Assembly (NCBI RefSeq): GCF_001675045.1
Contig: NZ_LYPA01000065.1
Span: 372,001 to 436,000, forward strand
DNA: 64,000 nt
From: Paenibacillus oryzae
GTDB taxonomy: Bacteria > Bacillota > Bacilli > Paenibacillales > Paenibacillaceae
Direction: 5' to 3'
This document shows positions 8,469 through 18,098 of this stretch, in pieces. Every line of letters begins with the position of its first letter. The first letter of the stretch is position 1. The position numbers and the translations under genes were made by a program. The notes beneath the pieces were generated by a model. It was not told the DNA's origin. It made no database searches and saw only the letters and a program-made list of their open reading frames with translations.

Positions 8469-8819
8469 ATGAAGGGTTATGACAATTATTTTTTGCCGGT
8501 GGACGATATGGACAGCGCCATTCATTATTATGCCAATGTTCTTGGACTAAAAATGAAATTCAACTTTGCAGACAAAGGTATGGCGGCATTCCATGTTGGA
8601 GACGAGGAGCCTGCTATTATTTTGAAGGACATTAATAAACATGCCGATGCAAAACCGGCGATATGGCTTGTCGTTGACGATGTTCCAGCAGAATACGAAC
8701 GGCTCAAGGCAAAGGGCGTACGTTTTTTGACGGAGCCCTTCAAAATCGGAACAGGAATGTCTGTTGAATTCGAGGATGAATTCGGAAACCGGTTAGGCAT
8801 TACCGATTATTCCAGGTAG
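8469..8819 (+). CDS. VOC (glyoxalase/bleomycin-resistance/dioxygenase) superfamily protein
   Basis: 116 residues with the paired beta-alpha-beta-beta-beta fold of vicinal-oxygen-chelate proteins: [21 protein letters not shown] at 12-32 and the C-terminal ...[20 protein letters not shown]. The candidate metal ligand near the end is Glu in [15 protein letters not shown] lies nine bases before the ATG. The family covers glyoxalases, isomerases and antibiotic-binding proteins; the substrate cannot be inferred. Monocistronic between hemQ and the YuiB-like gene. Confidence 0.85.
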   Translation: MKGYDNYFLPVDDMDSAIHYYANVLGLKMKFNFADKGMAAFHVGDEEPAIILKDINKHADAKPAIWLVVDDVPAEYERLKAKGVRFLTEPFKIGTGMSVEFEDEFGNRLGITDYSR

Positions 8820-8959
8820 CAGCTGTAAACAAGGATGCAGGCGGCGAGCCTTTTTGGCATAGTGATTGACTTCACTTTCGGCTTTTATTAAACTGAAGGA
8901 TAGTTGCAAGCATTTTCATTGCATCCTGCAGCTTTAATACGAAAGGGGCAAGCCGCTTT

Positions 8960-9259
8960 ATGGTAGAAGCTATTCAAATTATTATTGCAGCCGTGCTGTT
9001 TTTTGTCATGATGTTTGGCATTGGTTTTATTCTGAATATGCTGCTTAAGACAACGTGGTTCCCTATCGGGCTTTTTGTCGTTGTGCTGATCGGCCTGGCT
9101 ATATGGTCGCCCTGGGACCCTTCCCAAAATCCAACAATGGAAAACCTGGGAACCTATACGCTTGTTTATTATATTCCCATTATAGGGGCTTTGATTGGCG
9201 CTTATGTTAGCGGTTGGGCCATTCGCGCGTTGCGCAGGGGCGGCTACAAAATGTTTTGA
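8960..9259 (+). CDS. YuiB-like integral membrane protein
   Basis: 99 residues with three predicted membrane segments: about 5-30 (IIIAAVLFFVMMFGIGFILNML), 36-50 and 66-87 (a Gly-rich helix before the basic tail). The ending AIRALRRGGYKMF resembles the C-terminus of Bacillus YuiB, which is encoded in the same yum/yui neighbourhood as ndh; function unknown. AAAGGGGCAAG ribosome site upstream. A strong terminator follows, so it is transcribed on its own. Confidence 0.75.
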   Translation: MVEAIQIIIAAVLFFVMMFGIGFILNMLLKTTWFPIGLFVVVLIGLAIWSPWDPSQNPTMENLGTYTLVYYIPIIGALIGAYVSGWAIRALRRGGYKMF

Positions 9260-9306
9260 GGCTGTTCCGATAGTTCGCTTTTCATTCCCATCCATTGCAA
9301 CATACC

Positions 9307-9356
9307 AACCTCCGGGGCTTTCGTTTCGAGCGAACGTCCAAGCGGAGGTTTTTTTC
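9307..9356 (+). terminator. Rho-independent terminator
   Basis: AACCTCCG/CGGAGGTT stem with TTTTTTT after it. Confidence 0.88.
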
Positions 9357-9431
9357 ATATATTAGCCTGCGACTCTATGATGCGTTTTATGATAATATAG
9401 TAGAAAGAAAAACAAGGATGGAGACGGTGCA

Positions 9432-10991
9432 ATGCGCATCCCAAATCTGATGCAATTTACGGAGCATCACCGATACTACATATTTCGCGATTTTTCGTTA
9501 AGCAGTCTTGACGGGCGAATGTTGTCGCTTATTTACCAGCCCATGATCGGCGCGTTTGCCATCGGGCTGTATCAGCAGCTATATCATTCCATTCCCGGCG
9601 ATTCCGCCGGATATTCCAGGCTGGAGCCTCAGCGGAAGCTGTTTCTGGGGCTGGGGCTGGAAATGAACGAAAAAAGCAGAAGGCAGGTTGTGGACGCGGC
9701 TTCCAGGCTTGAGGCGGTAGGCCTGCTGCAAACCTCAAGATTAGGCGGTTCCTTATTGGAGGAAACCGTATATGAATATGAGCTGGTGTGCCCTCTTTCG
9801 CCGGGGGAGTTTTTTAAAAACATGCATCTTGCTATGCTTCTGCGCGACAAGGTTGGCAAATATGCGGTGATCGAGCTTCGCGAGCTGTTTGGTTCGCCGG
9901 AGCCGGACGAGCTTGCGGGAGCCGAGCTGGAGAAGGAAAATATATCGGTTCCATTTTACGAGCTGTTTAAGCTGAATATGCAATCCTTTGATTCCGAGCT
10001 GGAGCAGGCGCTTACGGAGGTTGCTCCGTCAAGGCAAAGCGCTCCTCGCCAGGAGCTTGCAAGCGCTGGTATTGCCTACGGCGAGCTGCTCCTTCGTTTC
10101 CCGCGGAACTCCGCCAACAGACCTTATGTCGAACGTCTTCGCGGCAATGACGACGGCTTGGCTCAAATCAACTATGTCGCTTATAAATATCACTTGTCCG
10201 TTTCGGCCGTATGCCGTCTGCTTGATGAAGACGAGGTATTTGATTCCTCCGGCTCGTTGAATGTTGACGAGCTTCAGCTGCGCGCCAATCAGCTGTACCG
10301 CCAGGATAAAAAGCGCGAGGACGACCGACAGCGAATGCTGGCCAAAACGCCTATGACCAACGATGCAGCGGATATGCAAGCCGTGGACGAGCAGGAGGAC
10401 GAAGCAGAGGTTCTGGAGCAATATTATTTGCCGGTGCCGGAGCAATTGAAGGGGCGCTGCGATATTCAGCAATACAATATGCTGATGCGCAATGAGCCTC
10501 ATACCCGGTTTCTTCGGCGCTTTTTTCCCGGAGCGGTGCCGGACTGGATAGAAGGCGTGTTTGAACGAATCGACCTTAATTACCGGTTGGCTGCACCCGT
10601 CATAAATGTGCTTATTCATTATGTGATCGGAGCGGGCGATTCCGGCCGGGTAACCCGGACCTTCCTGGATGCGGTAGCCTCCAATATGCTGATCAAAAAT
10701 ATAGACACGTTTGAAAAAGCGGTTCATTATGTCAGAGAACAAGCGAAGCTTGAACAGGATAAAGAGCGCCGCCGCGAGGAAGCTTCGACTGGGGATGCCG
10801 GAGGACGGCCATCCTACGGAAACGCCCGGGGCAGCGGATCAAGGGGAGGACGAGCCGGCAATGGCCGGGGCGGCCTGTCCGGCAAGCCCAATATTCCTAT
10901 CGTGTCGGAGGAATACAGGAATGATCCCATTTCGGCTGACAAATTGGAGGAGCTTCGCAAGCTGGCAAGAAAGCTGGATGGAAAAACGTAG
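9432..10991 (+). CDS. dnaB: Replication initiation and membrane attachment protein DnaB
   Basis: 519 residues. Firmicutes primosomal co-loader that works with DnaD and DnaI to load the replicative helicase at oriC and after fork arrest, and contacts the membrane; unrelated to the E. coli DnaB helicase. The N-terminal winged-helix domain (EHHRYYIFRDFSLSSLDGRMLSLIYQP...) and the C-terminal DnaB/DnaD-type domain (about 350-450, with APVINVLIHYVIGAG) are visible. After this comes a low-complexity Gly/Arg/Ser linker (about 455-490) and a short conserved-looking tail. dnaI begins 16 bases after the stop, the standard dnaB-dnaI operon. Confidence 0.95.
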   Translation: MRIPNLMQFTEHHRYYIFRDFSLSSLDGRMLSLIYQPMIGAFAIGLYQQLYHSIPGDSAGYSRLEPQRKLFLGLGLEMNEKSRRQVVDAASRLEAVGLLQTSRLGGSLLEETVYEYELVCPLSPGEFFKNMHLAMLLRDKVGKYAVIELRELFGSPEPDELAGAELEKENISVPFYELFKLNMQSFDSELEQALTEVAPSRQSAPRQELASAGIAYGELLLRFPRNSANRPYVERLRGNDDGLAQINYVAYKYHLSVSAVCRLLDEDEVFDSSGSLNVDELQLRANQLYRQDKKREDDRQRMLAKTPMTNDAADMQAVDEQEDEAEVLEQYYLPVPEQLKGRCDIQQYNMLMRNEPHTRFLRRFFPGAVPDWIEGVFERIDLNYRLAAPVINVLIHYVIGAGDSGRVTRTFLDAVASNMLIKNIDTFEKAVHYVREQAKLEQDKERRREEASTGDAGGRPSYGNARGSGSRGGRAGNGRGGLSGKPNIPIVSEEYRNDPISADKLEELRKLARKLDGKT

Positions 10992-11007
10992 AGATGGGGT
11001 GTGTTAA

Positions 11008-11964
11008 ATGGAGTCGCTTGGCGATTTGTTGAAGGCATGGCCCGCAGGGCAATCGCTGACGGAGAAGGCGGAAGGCAAGCTGCGAGAGTTGATGGACGAC
11101 CCTCTGGTCGGCAAGCTTCTGTCCAAATATCCCGATCTGGACGAAGGGCTGATCCGGCTTAATCTGAACCGGGTCTATCAATATGTTACCGAACACCATA
11201 ATTGCAGCAACTGTCCAGGACTGGACCGCTGCCCCAATGATTATGAAGGGCATTATACGCTACTTAGCTGCGAGACGGTTGGTGCGCAAACGCAGCTATA
11301 TGACCGGAAGGTTTCCTGCCGCAAGTTTTTGGCAAGGCAGGCGGACGAAGCTATCCGCAGCCGAATTACAAGCTTTTACGTGGATGAGCATGTGCTTAGG
11401 AAACAATATTCCTCCGATGAAATTTTGACAAAGGATTTGATGCGGGCGGAATCGGTTGGACAAGTGCTCTCTTACATTCATAAAACGAAAGAGCAGGGAC
11501 TTCAGCAGGAAGGCCTTTATTTGGCGGGGCGTTTCGGAACGGGCAAAACGTTCCTGATGTGTTATTTGCTGCAGGAGCTTGCCAAAGCGGGATACTCCGG
11601 AGTTATTGTGTATATGCCGGATTTTGTCGAGGATTTGAAAGCGATGATGCATGAGCCTGGCAAGCTGAAGGAAACGGTTGACATGATGAAGGAAACCGAT
11701 CTGCTTATTTTTGACGACATCGGGGCTGAAAATTTGAGTCCCTGGGTGCGTGATCATGTGCTGGGCGCTATTTTGAACTACCGGATGGAGCGAAAGCCGA
11801 CCTTTTATACCTCCAATTATGAGCTGGACGCGCTGGAGAGGCATTTCAGCTTCACAAGCAAGGACGGCGATGAGTCGCATAAGGGTCAGAGGCTTATGGA
11901 CCGCATATCGCCTTATGTTGAAGTGGTGATGGTTGCGGGCGAAAACAAGCGCGGAAAAAAATAA
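11008..11964 (+). CDS. dnaI: Primosomal protein DnaI (helicase loader)
   Basis: 318-residue AAA+ ATPase that loads the replicative helicase onto DNA in Firmicutes. The N-terminal helicase-binding domain carries a Cys/His zinc-type cluster (HHNCSNCPGLDRCPN at about 61-75). The ATPase core shows Walker A GRFGTGKTF (about 173-181), Walker B LLIFDDIGAE (about 230-239), and an RRM/arginine-finger region near LMDRISPYVEV. Length matches the family. Second gene of the dnaB-dnaI operon, followed by a terminator. Confidence 0.96.
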   Translation: MESLGDLLKAWPAGQSLTEKAEGKLRELMDDPLVGKLLSKYPDLDEGLIRLNLNRVYQYVTEHHNCSNCPGLDRCPNDYEGHYTLLSCETVGAQTQLYDRKVSCRKFLARQADEAIRSRITSFYVDEHVLRKQYSSDEILTKDLMRAESVGQVLSYIHKTKEQGLQQEGLYLAGRFGTGKTFLMCYLLQELAKAGYSGVIVYMPDFVEDLKAMMHEPGKLKETVDMMKETDLLIFDDIGAENLSPWVRDHVLGAILNYRMERKPTFYTSNYELDALERHFSFTSKDGDESHKGQRLMDRISPYVEVVMVAGENKRGKK

Positions 11965-11975
11965 GTTGCAGATAT

Positions 11976-12018
11976 AGCCTGGATGCGGGGGAAAAGGTCC
12001 TCCCCTCCGGGCTTTTTG
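11976..12018 (+). terminator. Rho-independent terminator of dnaB-dnaI
   Basis: AGCC-GGA-GGGG pairs with CCCC-TCC-GGCT with a small bulge, then TTTTT. Confidence 0.75.
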
Positions 12019-12069
12019 CTGTCCTTTAAACTCTTTTGCAAGCATTAAAGCAAGCATACAATTTTGTTA

Positions 12070-12098
12070 TTGACAGGACTGGAGGCTGCTGGTAATAT
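12070..12098 (+). promoter_or_regulatory. Sigma-A promoter of the sulfate transport operon
   Basis: TTGACA (12070-12075), exactly 17 bases, TAATAT (12093-12098). The ~90-nt leader has a CCGGACGAACCGG hairpin but none of the S-box motifs. An imperfect ATAACC...GGAAT stretch at about 12105-12130 could be a sulfur-regulator operator; not assignable by eye. Confidence 0.7.
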
Positions 12099-12198
12099 TC
12101 AGTAATAACCAACTAAATGGGTAGGAATAATGGTGATGACCGGACGAACCGGAGTTAACTGCTTCCCGAACAAATTTGGAACAAGGGGTGCTTAACAG

Positions 12199-13338
12199 AT
12201 GAAAAAAACGTCGGTTCGTTTTCAAACTCTTTTTTTATATTTGGTTGTCATGACTTTGGTGCTGGCTGCATGCGGCAGCGCAAAATCAGGCAATAACGGC
12301 GGGAATAGCGGCGGTGCTGCTGGAACGCCGTCCACAACAGAAGGTTCCACAACAGCAGCTCCCGGCACAGACGCTGCGGCAGAGAGCAATAAGCCGCTTC
12401 CCCCCGTAAAATTGCTTAACGTTTCCTATGACCCTACAAGGGAGCTTTACGTTGAATTCAACCAAGCTTTTGCTGCCCATTGGCTTAAGGAAAAAAATCA
12501 GAAGGTAGAAATTGACCAGTCGCATGGAGGCTCCGGCAAGCAGGCAAGAACGGTTATTGATGGCTTGAAGGCGGACGTGGTTACATTGGCGTTAGGTTAT
12601 GACATTGACGCTATTGTGGATGCAGGGCTGCTGGGCAGCGACTGGCAAAGCCAGTTCGAGCGCAATAGCTCCCCTTATACGTCAACCATTGTTTTTCTGG
12701 TGAGGAAGGGCAACCCCAAAGGGATTAAGGATTGGAATGACCTTCTGAAGGATGGAGTGGAGGTCATTACGCCTAACCCCAAAACCTCCGGAGGCGCACG
12801 CTGGAACTATCTGGCCGCTTGGGGATATGCGCTGAAGCAAAACAATAATGACGAAGAAGCGGCCAAACAGTTTGTTAAAGACCTGTTCAAGCATGTGCCG
12901 GTTTTGGATACCGGAGCTCGCGGCTCCACAACAACGTTTGTTGAGCGCGGCCTTGGCGATGTGCTGCTTGCTTGGGAAAATGAGGCATATCTGTCCATTA
13001 ACGAGCTTGGGCCTGACAAATTCGACATCGTTTATCCGTCGATCAGTATTTTGGCGGAACCTCCCGTTGCTATTGTCGACAAAACGGTCGATGCGAACGG
13101 CACGCGTGAAGTAGCTGAAGCCTACCTGCAATATTTGTATTCCGATGAAGGGCAAAAAATCGCCGGAAAGAACTATTACAGACCAACGGATGAGGCCATT
13201 GCCGCACAATTTGCGGAGCAGTTCCCGTCATTGGAGCTGCTTACGATCGATAAAGATTTTGGCGGCTGGAAGGAAGCGCAAACCAAGCATTTTGCCGATG
13301 ACGGCATATTCGATCAAATTTATACACCGGGTGCATGA
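12199..13338 (+). CDS. sbp: Sulfate/thiosulfate ABC transporter, substrate-binding lipoprotein
   Basis: 379 residues. The signal peptide ends in a lipobox LVLAAC (acylated Cys at about residue 26), followed by a Gly/Ser/Thr-rich tether. The mature part is a periplasmic-binding-protein fold of the sulfate family: [20 protein letters not shown], the anion-binding [26 protein letters not shown] (opening HGGSGKQ), and [20 protein letters not shown]. It captures sulfate outside the membrane and hands it to CysT/CysW. First gene of the operon behind a strong promoter. Confidence 0.95.
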   Translation: MKKTSVRFQTLFLYLVVMTLVLAACGSAKSGNNGGNSGGAAGTPSTTEGSTTAAPGTDAAAESNKPLPPVKLLNVSYDPTRELYVEFNQAFAAHWLKEKNQKVEIDQSHGGSGKQARTVIDGLKADVVTLALGYDIDAIVDAGLLGSDWQSQFERNSSPYTSTIVFLVRKGNPKGIKDWNDLLKDGVEVITPNPKTSGGARWNYLAAWGYALKQNNNDEEAAKQFVKDLFKHVPVLDTGARGSTTTFVERGLGDVLLAWENEAYLSINELGPDKFDIVYPSISILAEPPVAIVDKTVDANGTREVAEAYLQYLYSDEGQKIAGKNYYRPTDEAIAAQFAEQFPSLELLTIDKDFGGWKEAQTKHFADDGIFDQIYTPGA

Positions 13339-13372
13339 TGGAAAAAAAGCGTGAAAGAGGGGCTGACTTCTC

Positions 13373-14206
13373 ATGAAGGGTTCCAGGAAGATTAGAGTGC
13401 TGCCGGGATTTGGTTTATCGCTTGGGTTTTCTATATTTTATATCAGCCTGCTCGTGCTTATACCGCTTGCTGCCGTGTTTATAAAATCGTTTGACCTCAC
13501 CTGGGCGCAGTTCTGGAGCACAGTGAGCAATCCGAGAGTTGTGGCTTCTTACCGCATCAGCTTCAGCACTGCATTTTGGGCAGGCGCGATCAATGCCGTA
13601 TTTGGCTTGCTGGTTGCCTGGGTGCTGGTCCGTTACCGTTTCCCGGGCAAGGGGCTGATCGACAGCCTTGTGGATATTCCGTTTGCGCTGCCAACGGCTG
13701 TAGCGGGCATTGCCTTAACGACGATTTATGCCAAAAACGGGTGGATCGGCTCGCTGCTTGATCCGCTCGGCATCAAGGTTGCTTATTCGCAGTCAGGCAT
13801 CATCATTGCCCTTGTGTTTATCGGGCTTCCGTTTGTTGTCAGGACGGTGCAGCCGGTGCTGCAGGATCTGGAGAAGGAAAGAGAAGAAGCCGCAGTGATG
13901 CTTGGCGCATACAGGCTCAGAACCTTCATAAAAGTCATCCTGCCGGAGCTGCTGCCGGCCTTGCTCACCGGCTTTGCATTGTCTTTTGCCAGAGGTATTG
14001 GCGAATACGGCTCGGTTGTGTTTATATCGGGCAATATGCCGCTGAAGACGGAAATTGCGCCTCTGCTAATTATGACCAAGCTGGAGCAGTTCGACTATGC
14101 GGGCGCTACGGCGATTGCTGCCGTTATGCTGACAATTTCTTTTATCCTGCTCCTGCTTATTAATTTGCTGCAATGGAAAATGAACCGCCGTACGCTGTCG
14201 GAATAA
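13373..14206 (+). CDS. cysT: Sulfate ABC transporter permease CysT
   Basis: 277 residues, six membrane spans. The cytoplasmic EAA loop that docks onto the ATPase is present ([29 protein letters not shown], about 165-193; note EEAAVMLGA). [23 protein letters not shown] is typical for the CysT/CysU subunit. It lies 34 bases after sbp and 49 before cysW, in one operon. Confidence 0.95.
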   Translation: MKGSRKIRVLPGFGLSLGFSIFYISLLVLIPLAAVFIKSFDLTWAQFWSTVSNPRVVASYRISFSTAFWAGAINAVFGLLVAWVLVRYRFPGKGLIDSLVDIPFALPTAVAGIALTTIYAKNGWIGSLLDPLGIKVAYSQSGIIIALVFIGLPFVVRTVQPVLQDLEKEREEAAVMLGAYRLRTFIKVILPELLPALLTGFALSFARGIGEYGSVVFISGNMPLKTEIAPLLIMTKLEQFDYAGATAIAAVMLTISFILLLLINLLQWKMNRRTLSE

Positions 14207-14255
14207 GCGGGGAGGGCCGCCTCCCCATTTTTACTTAAGGAGAGGAGGAAGAGGA

Positions 14256-15119
14256 ATGGCGGGAGCTATATCCGTGCATACGGACAGCGAGGCGTCCAAG
14301 CGGCCGCGGCATATAACGGAGTCCCCTGTCGTCAAATGGCTGCTGATCGGGCTGGCACTGGCTTTTTTGGGGCTGGTCGTGGCGTTGCCTCTGGTGTCGG
14401 TGTTTGTAGAGGCGTTTCGCAAGGGAGCGGAGGTGTACGTGAAGGCGCTGACGGAGCCGGATGCCTTGTCCGCACTAAAGCTGACGCTTCTCGTCGCCGT
14501 TATTGCGGTGCCGCTTAATACCGTTTTTGGTCTCGCCGCGGCATGGGCCGTAAGCAAGTTTTCGTTCAAAGGGAAAAACTTTCTGATTACCTTGATTGAT
14601 TTGCCGTTTGCCGTATCGCCCGTTATCGCCGGGCTTGTTTATGTGCTGCTGTTTGGCGCGCAGGGATTTTTCGGACCGTGGCTGGATGAGCGCGGCATTC
14701 AGATCGTGTTTGCTTTGCCAGGCATCGTGCTTGCCACTGTTTTTGTAACCGTGCCGTTTATAGCGCGGGAGCTGATTCCGCTTATGCAGGCGCAAGGCGT
14801 GCAGGAAGAAGAAGCGGCTGCCAGCTTAGGCGCGCGAGGCTTTGCTATTTTCTGGCGAGTGACGCTGCCGAATATTAAATGGGGATTGCTGTACGGCATT
14901 ATTTTGTGTAATGCACGCGCAATGGGCGAATTTGGAGCTGTATCGGTCGTATCGGGCCATATAAGAGGCCAAACCAATACGCTGCCCCTGCATGTCGAGA
15001 TTTTGTACAACGAATATCAGTTTTCGGCATCCTTTGCTGTGGCATCGCTGCTTGTTATGCTTGCGGTCGCTACGTTAATGGTTAAAGCGATTGTGCAATG
15101 GAAATCATCTGCCCATTAA
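14256..15119 (+). CDS. cysW: Sulfate ABC transporter permease CysW
   Basis: 287 residues, six membrane spans after a ~25-residue cytoplasmic N-terminus. The EAA-type loop is [22 protein letters not shown] (about 186-207), and the family-typical [23 protein letters not shown] and [19 protein letters not shown] are present. It pairs with CysT to form the sulfate channel. GGAGAGGAGG ribosome site upstream. No ATPase gene (cysA) follows. Confidence 0.95.
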   Translation: MAGAISVHTDSEASKRPRHITESPVVKWLLIGLALAFLGLVVALPLVSVFVEAFRKGAEVYVKALTEPDALSALKLTLLVAVIAVPLNTVFGLAAAWAVSKFSFKGKNFLITLIDLPFAVSPVIAGLVYVLLFGAQGFFGPWLDERGIQIVFALPGIVLATVFVTVPFIARELIPLMQAQGVQEEEAAASLGARGFAIFWRVTLPNIKWGLLYGIILCNARAMGEFGAVSVVSGHIRGQTNTLPLHVEILYNEYQFSASFAVASLLVMLAVATLMVKAIVQWKSSAH

Positions 15120-15147
15120 GCGGGCTAACTTATTGGAGGGAATCAAA

Positions 15148-15579
15148 ATGACAAAACCTTTGGAAGTGGATGAGCAGTGGCGGGATCGGATTTTGAGCCA
15201 GGTGAGCGGATTGCAATACGGTCAGGTCATTATTACGGTCCACGATGGAAGGATCGTGCAGATTGATCGAACAGAGCGCACGCGTTATGATGCGGCCGCC
15301 CAAAAGAGCGAGCAGCCTGCTTCGGCCCCATCGTCCCAGCGTAAAAAAGGAGCGGGAGCCCCTTCGGCAGGACAGCAGAGTCAGGAACGACAGCAAAGGC
15401 AAAATGCCCAGTCTAAGCAAGATGTCCGGCAAAGCCAGATTGGCGAGCCGAGCCTGGGAGATCAGCGAACCCAGACGGGCCAGTCTGAGCAAGAGGCTCG
15501 GCAAAGTCAGGCCAGCCAGCGCCAGCAGTCAAACGCTGACGAAGACAACGGGCACTTATCGCTTCGGGCAGCTCAATAA
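15148..15579 (+). CDS. YezD-family (DUF2292) small protein with Gln/Ser-rich tail
   Basis: 143 residues. The first ~50 match the YezD/DUF2292 type (ILSQVSGLQYGQVIITVHDGRIVQIDRTERTRY), a short domain often found beside sulfur-assimilation genes; function unknown. The remaining ~90 residues are low-complexity and rich in Gln, Ser, Arg and Lys (repeats such as QSQ, RQSQ, GQQSQ), far longer than the usual ~60-residue protein and probably disordered. TTGGAGGG lies eight bases before the ATG. It follows cysW by 28 bases, so it belongs to the sulfate operon. Confidence 0.8.
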   Translation: MTKPLEVDEQWRDRILSQVSGLQYGQVIITVHDGRIVQIDRTERTRYDAAAQKSEQPASAPSSQRKKGAGAPSAGQQSQERQQRQNAQSKQDVRQSQIGEPSLGDQRTQTGQSEQEARQSQASQRQQSNADEDNGHLSLRAAQ

Positions 15580-15583
15580 TAAA

Positions 15584-15635
15584 AAAAAGAAGGCGGGTTT
15601 CTCAAGCTCAAGCTTGTGAAACGCGCCTTCTTTCT
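15584..15635. terminator. Bidirectional terminator
   Basis: AGAAGGCGGGTTTC pairs with GAAACGCGCCTTCT; A-rich on the left and T-rich on the right, so it can end both the sulfate operon and the convergent small gene. Confidence 0.85.
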
Positions 15636-15657
15636 TGCGCCGCTATTGCGGTGCAAA

Positions 15658-15804
15658 TCAGGAAATGACGAACTTTATGATGACCGCCGCTGCAAACACA
15701 ACGGTCATAAAGGTAAGCATTCCGCCAAAGCCGAACACAACATCCATCAAATCATGACGGGGCTCTTCATTAATGTGCTCGCGCGGGTCTCTGACATTTT
15801 CCAT
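15658..15804 (-). CDS. Small single-span membrane protein (YqzM-like, tentative)
   Basis: 48 residues. A charged N-terminus (MENVRDPREHINEEPRHDLMD) leads into one hydrophobic helix (VVFGFGGMLTFMTVVFAAAVIIKFVIS) that reaches the C-terminus. AAGGAGG nine bases upstream makes translation likely. The length, the single C-terminal span and the D-x-x-x-G-F-G junction recall the YqzM family of Bacillales, but the match is from memory and loose. Function unknown. Confidence 0.7.
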   Translation of the reverse strand: MENVRDPREHINEEPRHDLMDVVFGFGGMLTFMTVVFAAAVIIKFVIS

Positions 15805-16010
15805 TATGGTCGTCCTCCTTGACAGCGATCAATCGCTTACATTAGTATACCCAACTCTCTGGATAATTGTAAAGCGTTAGCTTGACAAATTCCGTTTATA
15901 CTTTTGCGGCCCTACGGACACTCATGACTGCCAGGGCGCTTTTTCACTCCTTGCCAACTGTTTTTATGATAAAATAAAGGGATAAGCAAGGCGGTTGGAG
16001 GGGAAGCAGA

Positions 16011-17864
16011 ATGGAGCATAACAGGAGCGGCGCAGAGAAGGAACAATTTGACGCAGCAAGGGAAGCGATTCGCAACAAGCTTGCGCTGCTGCCGGATAAG
16101 CCGGGCTGTTACCTGATGAAAAACAGGGATGGCGTCATCATCTATGTCGGTAAAGCCAAAGTGCTTAAAAACCGGGTACGTTCCTATTTTATCGGGAGCC
16201 ATAACGTGAAGACGCAGCGGCTGGTTTCGGAAATTTATGACTTTGAATTCATTATTACAGCCAGCAACATGGAAGCCCTTATTCTGGAGTGCAACCTGAT
16301 CAAGCAGCATCAGCCAAGGTACAATGTATTGCTGAAGGACGACAAGTCCTTTCCTTATATCAAAATAACGAATGAACGCCATCCCAAGCTGGAGGTTACA
16401 CGCAAAATCTACAAGGACAAGGGCAAATATTTTGGCCCCTATCCTAACGCGTATGCGGCGCAGCAAACGAAAAAGCTGCTGGATCGGCTTTATCCGCTTC
16501 GCAAATGCAAAACGATGCCCGACAAAGTTTGCCTGTATTATCATATCGGCCAATGCCTCGCTCCTTGCGAATTTGACGTGGAGCAGAGCCAATACGATGC
16601 TATGATTGGGGAAATCGTCCGTTTCCTGGGCGGCGGGCACGATGCCGTAAGAGAAGAGCTTCAGCGTAAAATGGAGGAGGCGGCGGAAAATCTGGAGTTT
16701 GAGCGAGCGAAGGAGTTCCGCGACCAGATTTTGGCCATTGACGCCGTGATGGAGAAGCAAAAAATTACGATGAACGACGCCATGGACCGCGATATTTTTG
16801 GTTATGCGGTGGATAAGGGCTGGATGTGCGTGCAAATTCTGTATATGCGCGGCGGCAAGCTTATCGAGCGCCATGGCAGCGTGTTCCCTTATTATGGGGA
16901 GGAATACGACGACTTCATGACGTTTGTGACGCAGTATTATAGCGACAATCCGGCTCTGCCCAAGCAAATTTTGCTGCCTTCCATGCCGGAGAAGGATACA
17001 GAGCACGAGGAGGAGCTTGTTTCCTCGCTGCATAACTGGCTGAAGGTCAAGGTGCTGCTGCCGCAGCGCGGCAAAAAAAGCCAAGTCGTAACGATGGCCC
17101 AGGATAATGCCAAAATGATGCTGGACGAAAAATTCCGATTAATCGAACGGGACGAGGCGCGCAGCGTCAAAGCGAGCGAATCGTTGGCGGATTGGCTTGG
17201 CATGGATAGCATCAAACGGATCGAAGCCTTCGATAATTCCAATATACAAGGGACGAACCCCGTATCCGCTATGGTGGTATTTACAGACGGCAAGCCGGAT
17301 CGCAAGGAATACCGCAAGTTCAAGGTAAAAACGGTGGACGGGCCCGATGATTACGAAACGATGCGGGAGGTCATCCGCAGACGATACGAGCGAGTGCTGA
17401 AGGATGGTTTGACACAGCCTGATTTGATCGTGGTGGATGGCGGCAAGGGACAAATTGCGGCAGCGCTGGACGTGCTGGAGAATGAGCTGGGGTTGTTTAT
17501 CCCGGTATGCGGCTTAGTGAAGGATGCCAAGCATAAAACGGCTCAACTGATGACGGGCGACCCCGCGGAGATTGTGCCATTGCCGCGCGATAGCCAGGAA
17601 TTTTATTTGCTGCAGCGCATCCAGGACGAGGTTCACCGTTTTGCGATTACGTTCCACCGCGAGCAGCGGGCAAAGTCGATGGTAGAGTCGCGTCTGGACG
17701 CCATCCCAGGCATCGGAGAAAAGCGGCGCAAACAGCTGCTGAAGCATTTCGGCTCGCTCAAAAAAATAAAAGAGGCCTCCGTCGAAGACTTCCGGCCTCT
17801 CTCGATCGGCGACAAGCTTGCCGGGCAAATCATTGCGGCGCTTGCCGATCCACAGCAGCCTTAA
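16011..17864 (+). CDS. uvrC: UvrABC system protein C (excinuclease)
   Basis: 617 residues. Makes both incisions in nucleotide-excision repair after UvrA and UvrB have marked the lesion. Domains in order: GIY-YIG nuclease for the 3' cut ([20 protein letters not shown], about 25-44), UVR helix hairpin that binds UvrB ([17 protein letters not shown], about 224-240), RNase H-like domain for the 5' cut ([11 protein letters not shown] and [11 protein letters not shown]), and the C-terminal helix-hairpin-helix pair ([28 protein letters not shown], opening [12 protein letters not shown]). GGAGGGGAAG upstream. An unusual 9-bp repeat begins at its stop codon. Confidence 0.98.
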   Translation: MEHNRSGAEKEQFDAAREAIRNKLALLPDKPGCYLMKNRDGVIIYVGKAKVLKNRVRSYFIGSHNVKTQRLVSEIYDFEFIITASNMEALILECNLIKQHQPRYNVLLKDDKSFPYIKITNERHPKLEVTRKIYKDKGKYFGPYPNAYAAQQTKKLLDRLYPLRKCKTMPDKVCLYYHIGQCLAPCEFDVEQSQYDAMIGEIVRFLGGGHDAVREELQRKMEEAAENLEFERAKEFRDQILAIDAVMEKQKITMNDAMDRDIFGYAVDKGWMCVQILYMRGGKLIERHGSVFPYYGEEYDDFMTFVTQYYSDNPALPKQILLPSMPEKDTEHEEELVSSLHNWLKVKVLLPQRGKKSQVVTMAQDNAKMMLDEKFRLIERDEARSVKASESLADWLGMDSIKRIEAFDNSNIQGTNPVSAMVVFTDGKPDRKEYRKFKVKTVDGPDDYETMREVIRRRYERVLKDGLTQPDLIVVDGGKGQIAAALDVLENELGLFIPVCGLVKDAKHKTAQLMTGDPAEIVPLPRDSQEFYLLQRIQDEVHRFAITFHREQRAKSMVESRLDAIPGIGEKRRKQLLKHFGSLKKIKEASVEDFRPLSIGDKLAGQIIAALADPQQP

Positions 17865-17957
17865 CGGCCTTATGAGCCTTAGCGGCCTTATGAGACTTAA
17901 CGGACTTAACAGCCTTAACAGCCTTATGAGCCTTAGCAGCCTCGGCAACCTAAGCAA
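17859..17957. repeat. 9-bp tandem repeat (minisatellite) starting at the uvrC stop
   Basis: Eleven imperfect 9-bp units, consensus CCTTANSRG, e.g. CCTTAACGG, CCTTATGAG, CCTTAGCGG, CCTTATGAG, ACTTAACGG. The first unit contains the uvrC stop (CCT TAA). Because the unit is a multiple of three, one plus-strand frame reads an [13 protein letters not shown] pseudo-leucine-rich string, without a start signal. No function can be read. Confidence 0.9.
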
Positions 17958-18004
17958 ATGCCTTAATCCAGCTAGTTAATACAGGCTTGCTCAAATGCAC
18001 AAAA

Positions 18005-18078
18005 ACATAAAGCTGGAGTGAAACAAGGGCGCAGGGGGTTATCCCAGCCCCATTTGCTTTCGCTCCAGCTTTTTATGT
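18005..18078. terminator. Long hairpin terminator downstream of uvrC
   Basis: CATAAAGCTGGAG (18006-18018) pairs with CTCCAGCTTTTTATG (18063-18077); T run on the plus strand and A run on the left side. Ends the uvrC transcript. Confidence 0.75.
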
Positions 18079-18098
18079 TATGTGTATTAGGGGAGGTT

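Noticed and set aside
12105..12198. S-box or other riboswitch in the sulfate operon leader
   Set aside because: No S-box blocks; only one small CCGG hairpin is present.
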